Positions 20,160 to 22,372 of a stretch of DNA of 22,372 nucleotides are shown piece after piece (the stretch's first letter is position 1; every line of letters begins with the position of its first letter). The DNA comes from a virus: positions 1 to 22,372 of the IMG/VR virus record IMGVR_UViG_3300042907_000901, one strand, 5' to 3'. The notes below the pieces were generated by a model that was not told where the DNA came from, searched no databases, and saw only the letters and a program-made list of their open reading frames with translations. A program made the translations under genes and the position numbers.

Positions 20160-20689
20160 CAAGTAAACAAGTTAGATGGAATAGCTGACTCTTCAGGGAA
20201 GTTGTCAGATGTCCACTTAACTTCTACATCCCAAGTGCGCTCAACTTTTAAGTCGTTAGCAATCGGATTTTTTGGTACGATTGTGCAAGGCTCATCACTA
20301 ATAGCAAGCACTGTTTCACTTCTGAAAGCTACGTGAAAATTACGTGAGCCCTTTACAGAATTATAATGGTTACGATTACCTACATAGTTAGGGTCTTTGA
20401 ATGACAATAAGAAAGTATAAGAATTTAAACTCTCTTCAGTGTCGCCATATCCTTGGCCCATGTTAGGTGTTCCACCATCAAATTCTCCTTGTGTTTCAGG
20501 GTAAACAATGATTGCGCCTGATGCTATGCCCGCATTCCACAACGCTTCATCTTCAAAGTCAGTAGATAGTGTAGGGTAATAGCTTTTATTTATGAATGCA
20601 GTTCCTCTAACGCGAGATAACTCAACGCCGCAAGTACCACAACTGTGGGCGGTAATGTTTTCATCACAACCCGATGGATAATATGCCAT
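20147..20689 (-). CDS. Tail-tube-like structural protein, paralogue 1
   Basis: 180 residues. Start at ATG after AAAAACAAATAATC. MAYYPSGCDENITAHSCGTCGVELSRVRGTAF..., beta-rich, four Cys in the first 20 residues, conserved HYNSVKGSRNFHVAFRSE (112-129). Its place after the head-tail and terminator-position genes suggests the major tail tube protein. It was likely the parent of the second copy by tandem duplication. No catalytic residues. Confidence 0.65.
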   Translation of the reverse strand: MAYYPSGCDENITAHSCGTCGVELSRVRGTAFINKSYYPTLSTDFEDEALWNAGIASGAIIVYPETQGEFDGGTPNMGQGYGDTEESLNSYTFLLSFKDPNYVGNRNHYNSVKGSRNFHVAFRSETVLAISDEPCTIVPKNPIANDLKVERTWDVEVKWTSDNFPEESAIPSNLFTCYVV

Positions 20690-20701
20690 GATTATTTGTT
20701 T

Positions 20702-21253
20702 TTAGCATTCGCAAATGACTGTGCAGCCTCTGCGATATGATTGTTTGATTTCGTATCGAACTGCTAACAGTCCATGGTTTAGACCGACTCTCACATCGGG
20801 GATTGAACATTCCTCTCTAAACACTAAAGTTGAATTCATTTCGGTTTCCGTTAACTCGAATGTGCAGTCAAATACGTTAATGCTCTCACACACTAATTTA
20901 CTCAACACACTTGGAATAGCCGAAACAAATATATCCTTAATTGTTTGCGATGTTAATGTTTTATTTGCATAAATGACAAGTGTAACTGGTGTTGTTTCCT
21001 CCACCTTATCCATCTTGTCACCAAAATTGTTTTCAATTACTGTTAGTCGTGATGACTCCGAACGATGATACCAACTAATTGCGTATTGATCTTGCAATAA
21101 ACAGTTAGTTACTTCGCCATTAATGTTAATGCCAGGATAACGCTTCTCGCCATCGTAATAAAACTCAGCAAGCCCAAACGCCTTGTTAGGTGTTAATGGT
21201 AACGCTGCGATAATAGCGTTGTCAATTTCGGTTATTACTTGCTTTAAATTCAT
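20702..21253 (-). CDS. Tail terminator-position protein (putative)
   Basis: 183 residues, mixed alpha/beta, with Cys-rich C-terminus (GCTVICEC). No family recognised by motif. In lambda/HK97-type gene orders the protein between the gp10-like gene and the tail tube gene is the tail terminator or tail-completion protein, so this is the likely role. Overlaps the previous gene by 4 bases (ATGA). Confidence 0.5.
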   Translation of the reverse strand: MNLKQVITEIDNAIIAALPLTPNKAFGLAEFYYDGEKRYPGININGEVTNCLLQDQYAISWYHRSESSRLTVIENNFGDKMDKVEETTPVTLVIYANKTLTSQTIKDIFVSAIPSVLSKLVCESINVFDCTFELTETEMNSTLVFREECSIPDVRVGLNHGLLAVRYEIKQSYRRGCTVICEC

Positions 21254-21690
21254 TTGTTCATAATTAATAAAGCGGTTTCTTGCGCAACGATTTGAGTCAT
21301 CTCAAGCTCACGTTCTGTTAACTGCCAAATGTCACCATACTTTTCAGTTAAGTGACCGATTATCTCCTCGTTTGCGGGCGATGTGTTGCCTATTGTATAA
21401 CCTTTCTCTGTGGCTTTTAATGTGTACCCATTTTCAAGTTGGCGTGTTAACGATATGATTACCTTAGTGCTTGTTCCTCTATTGTTTTGCTCACGAATCT
21501 TTAAATAACTATTGCTATAAGTTCCGATTGCACCACCGTTTGAATTCTTGCCATCTACGTGAATGCGATAACGCAATTCAGGCAGCACCGCAATAGCCGC
21601 AGCCCTTGAAACCGTTTCGGGGTTTCCAAGTTCGCGAAACTTTGCAAGTATATTGCCAATTACAAATGGTATGTTAGAGGTTATATCCAT
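21250..21690 (-). CDS. HK97 gp10-like / head-tail joining protein
   Basis: 146 residues. RAAAIAVLPELRYRIHVDGKN (29-49) followed by ISLTRQLENGYTLKATEKGYTIG (79-101) and a C-terminal helix match the gp10-like (virion morphogenesis) family that helps join tail to head. The pattern 'L..Sg......G....Ig' is the recognisable part. It overlaps the neighbouring genes on both sides (stop-start 1 base, ATGA), consistent with a morphogenesis operon. Confidence 0.65.
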   Translation of the reverse strand: MDITSNIPFVIGNILAKFRELGNPETVSRAAAIAVLPELRYRIHVDGKNSNGGAIGTYSNSYLKIREQNNRGTSTKVIISLTRQLENGYTLKATEKGYTIGNTSPANEEIIGHLTEKYGDIWQLTERELEMTQIVAQETALLIMNK

Positions 21691-22372
21691 TAAGGTAGTT
21701 GAGTAAACACTTGTATTTGACTATTGCACTCTAAACATGCATCACATTCTAATTTAATGCCACCTAATGCATTCTTAATTGCCTCCTCATAACGTGTGGT
21801 GTAAAGTGCTAACAACTCGTTTGCCTCCTCACGTTTAACGGTTGTGTAGAAGTTAGTTCTTTCAGAGTATAAACGCTCGGTCATAAACTCGATGCCTAAT
21901 GCATACCAATAAGCCTCAGCAAATAGCATTCTATTTGAGCACACCGCAGAATCATAACTGCATCCAAGTGTTAATAGTACTTGTAATGAGTCAGCAATAG
22001 TGTTGTATGATAGTGTTCCGTTTGCGCTTGCATTTGATGAAACAAAGCCATTTATTTGACCGCATGTTCCGCAGTCATAATAAGCGCTAAAACAACTTGC
22101 AAAAAACGTATCTGAATCGGTGGTCGAATAGGTAACACCGTTAATGTTTGTGTCTAAAAAACCGATGGCTAAAATAGCGCAATCGAATTGTTTTAATATA
22201 GAGAATTCATTCCAACCATTAACCATATTAGCTACGGTTAAAGTTTTAGTGAATAGTACTTCCTTAGATAAGTAATTAAAAAACTTTACATCAATTGTCG
22301 TTGCAGTTGTTGTTGCCGACTTGTAAAATCTTATTTTGTCAACCGTTGTTGTTTGCAATGGGCTAATCTTCC
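21690..22372 (-). CDS. Structural protein (neck/adaptor position), 5' end outside the window
   Basis: The frame stays open to base 22372 (residues before the TTG at 22358 read K-I-S-P), so the true start lies beyond the window; a TTG start inside is not needed. At least 227 residues. A beta-rich N-terminal part with a Cys-rich segment (CGTCGQ), then a helical part (MLFAEAYWYALGIEFMTERLYSE...) and a Cys-rich end (CDACLECNSQ). The helical half and position just before the gp10-like gene fit a head-tail adaptor, but no family is recognised. Confidence 0.55.
   Translation of the reverse strand, partial: KISPLQTTTVDKIRFYKSATTTATTIDVKFFNYLSKEVLFTKTLTVANMVNGWNEFSILKQFDCAILAIGFLDTNINGVTYSTTDSDTFFASCFSAYYDCGTCGQINGFVSSNASANGTLSYNTIADSLQVLLTLGCSYDSAVCSNRMLFAEAYWYALGIEFMTERLYSERTNFYTTVKREEANELLALYTTRYEEAIKNALGGIKLECDACLECNSQIQVFTQLP

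Noticed and set aside
1-22372. CRISPR array, rRNA, tRNA, transposase, integrase
   Set aside because: None was found on reading both strands.

Overview
The window is part of a tailed double-stranded DNA phage or prophage of a Bacteroidota host, probably a Flavobacterium-like or Bacteroides-like lineage. Four things point there. Several intergenic gaps carry the Bacteroidota promoter pattern TTG-N18-21-TAnnTTTG. Genes lack Shine-Dalgarno sites and instead have A-rich leaders such as AAACTAACAATG. The replication genes belong to families common in this phylum (BT4734/VirE-N-type primase, DUF3127-like SSB, DUF5906-like helicase). The DNA is AT-rich with compact, overlapping genes. TAA, TGA and TAG all act as normal stops.

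Layout. (1) 22372 to 16575, minus strand: late structural genes, namely a neck-like protein (cut by the window edge), a gp10-like head-tail protein, a terminator-position protein, two paralogous tail-tube-like proteins, a large tail fibre, then three tiny genes, two of them membrane proteins. (2) 10963 to 16573, plus strand: a lysis-type cluster (small membrane proteins, M15 endopeptidase, Rz-like protein), a large ABC-ATPase/GNAT fusion, a small acidic protein and a calcineurin-like phosphoesterase. (3) 10853 to 1, minus strand: small early genes and two putative DNA-binding proteins, an SSB-like protein, an HNH gene, a RecT-like annealing protein, Gp157, a PD-(D/E)xK nuclease, an AEP-type primase, an SF3 helicase, an iteron-rich AT-rich region that looks like a replication origin, a VRR-NUC nuclease, the small and large terminase subunits, and the start of a glycosyltransferase. 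The two gene blocks diverge at 10885-10963 and converge at 16574.

How the genes fit together. Primase, separate SF3 helicase, SSB, annealing protein and nucleases form a replication-recombination module. The terminase packages the product. The M15 enzyme with small membrane proteins and the Rz-like protein would release progeny. The ABC-GNAT protein resembles, in its second half, acyltransferases that include the phage Mu DNA-modification protein Mom.

The most unusual signal is a set of structured leader RNAs. Three clear copies (4494-4600 minus, 6552-6648 minus, 13202-13276 plus) and one weaker copy (20097-20159 minus) share one layout with unrelated primary sequences: a 5' segment X, an outer stem, an inner hairpin whose 6-9 nt loop is complementary to X, the closing outer stem, then about 17 U-rich bases and a start codon. 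The three clear ones sit just after a promoter. They look like a phage-wide pseudoknot or attenuator family. Ten small genes (48-60 codons) were found by reading the gaps by hand.
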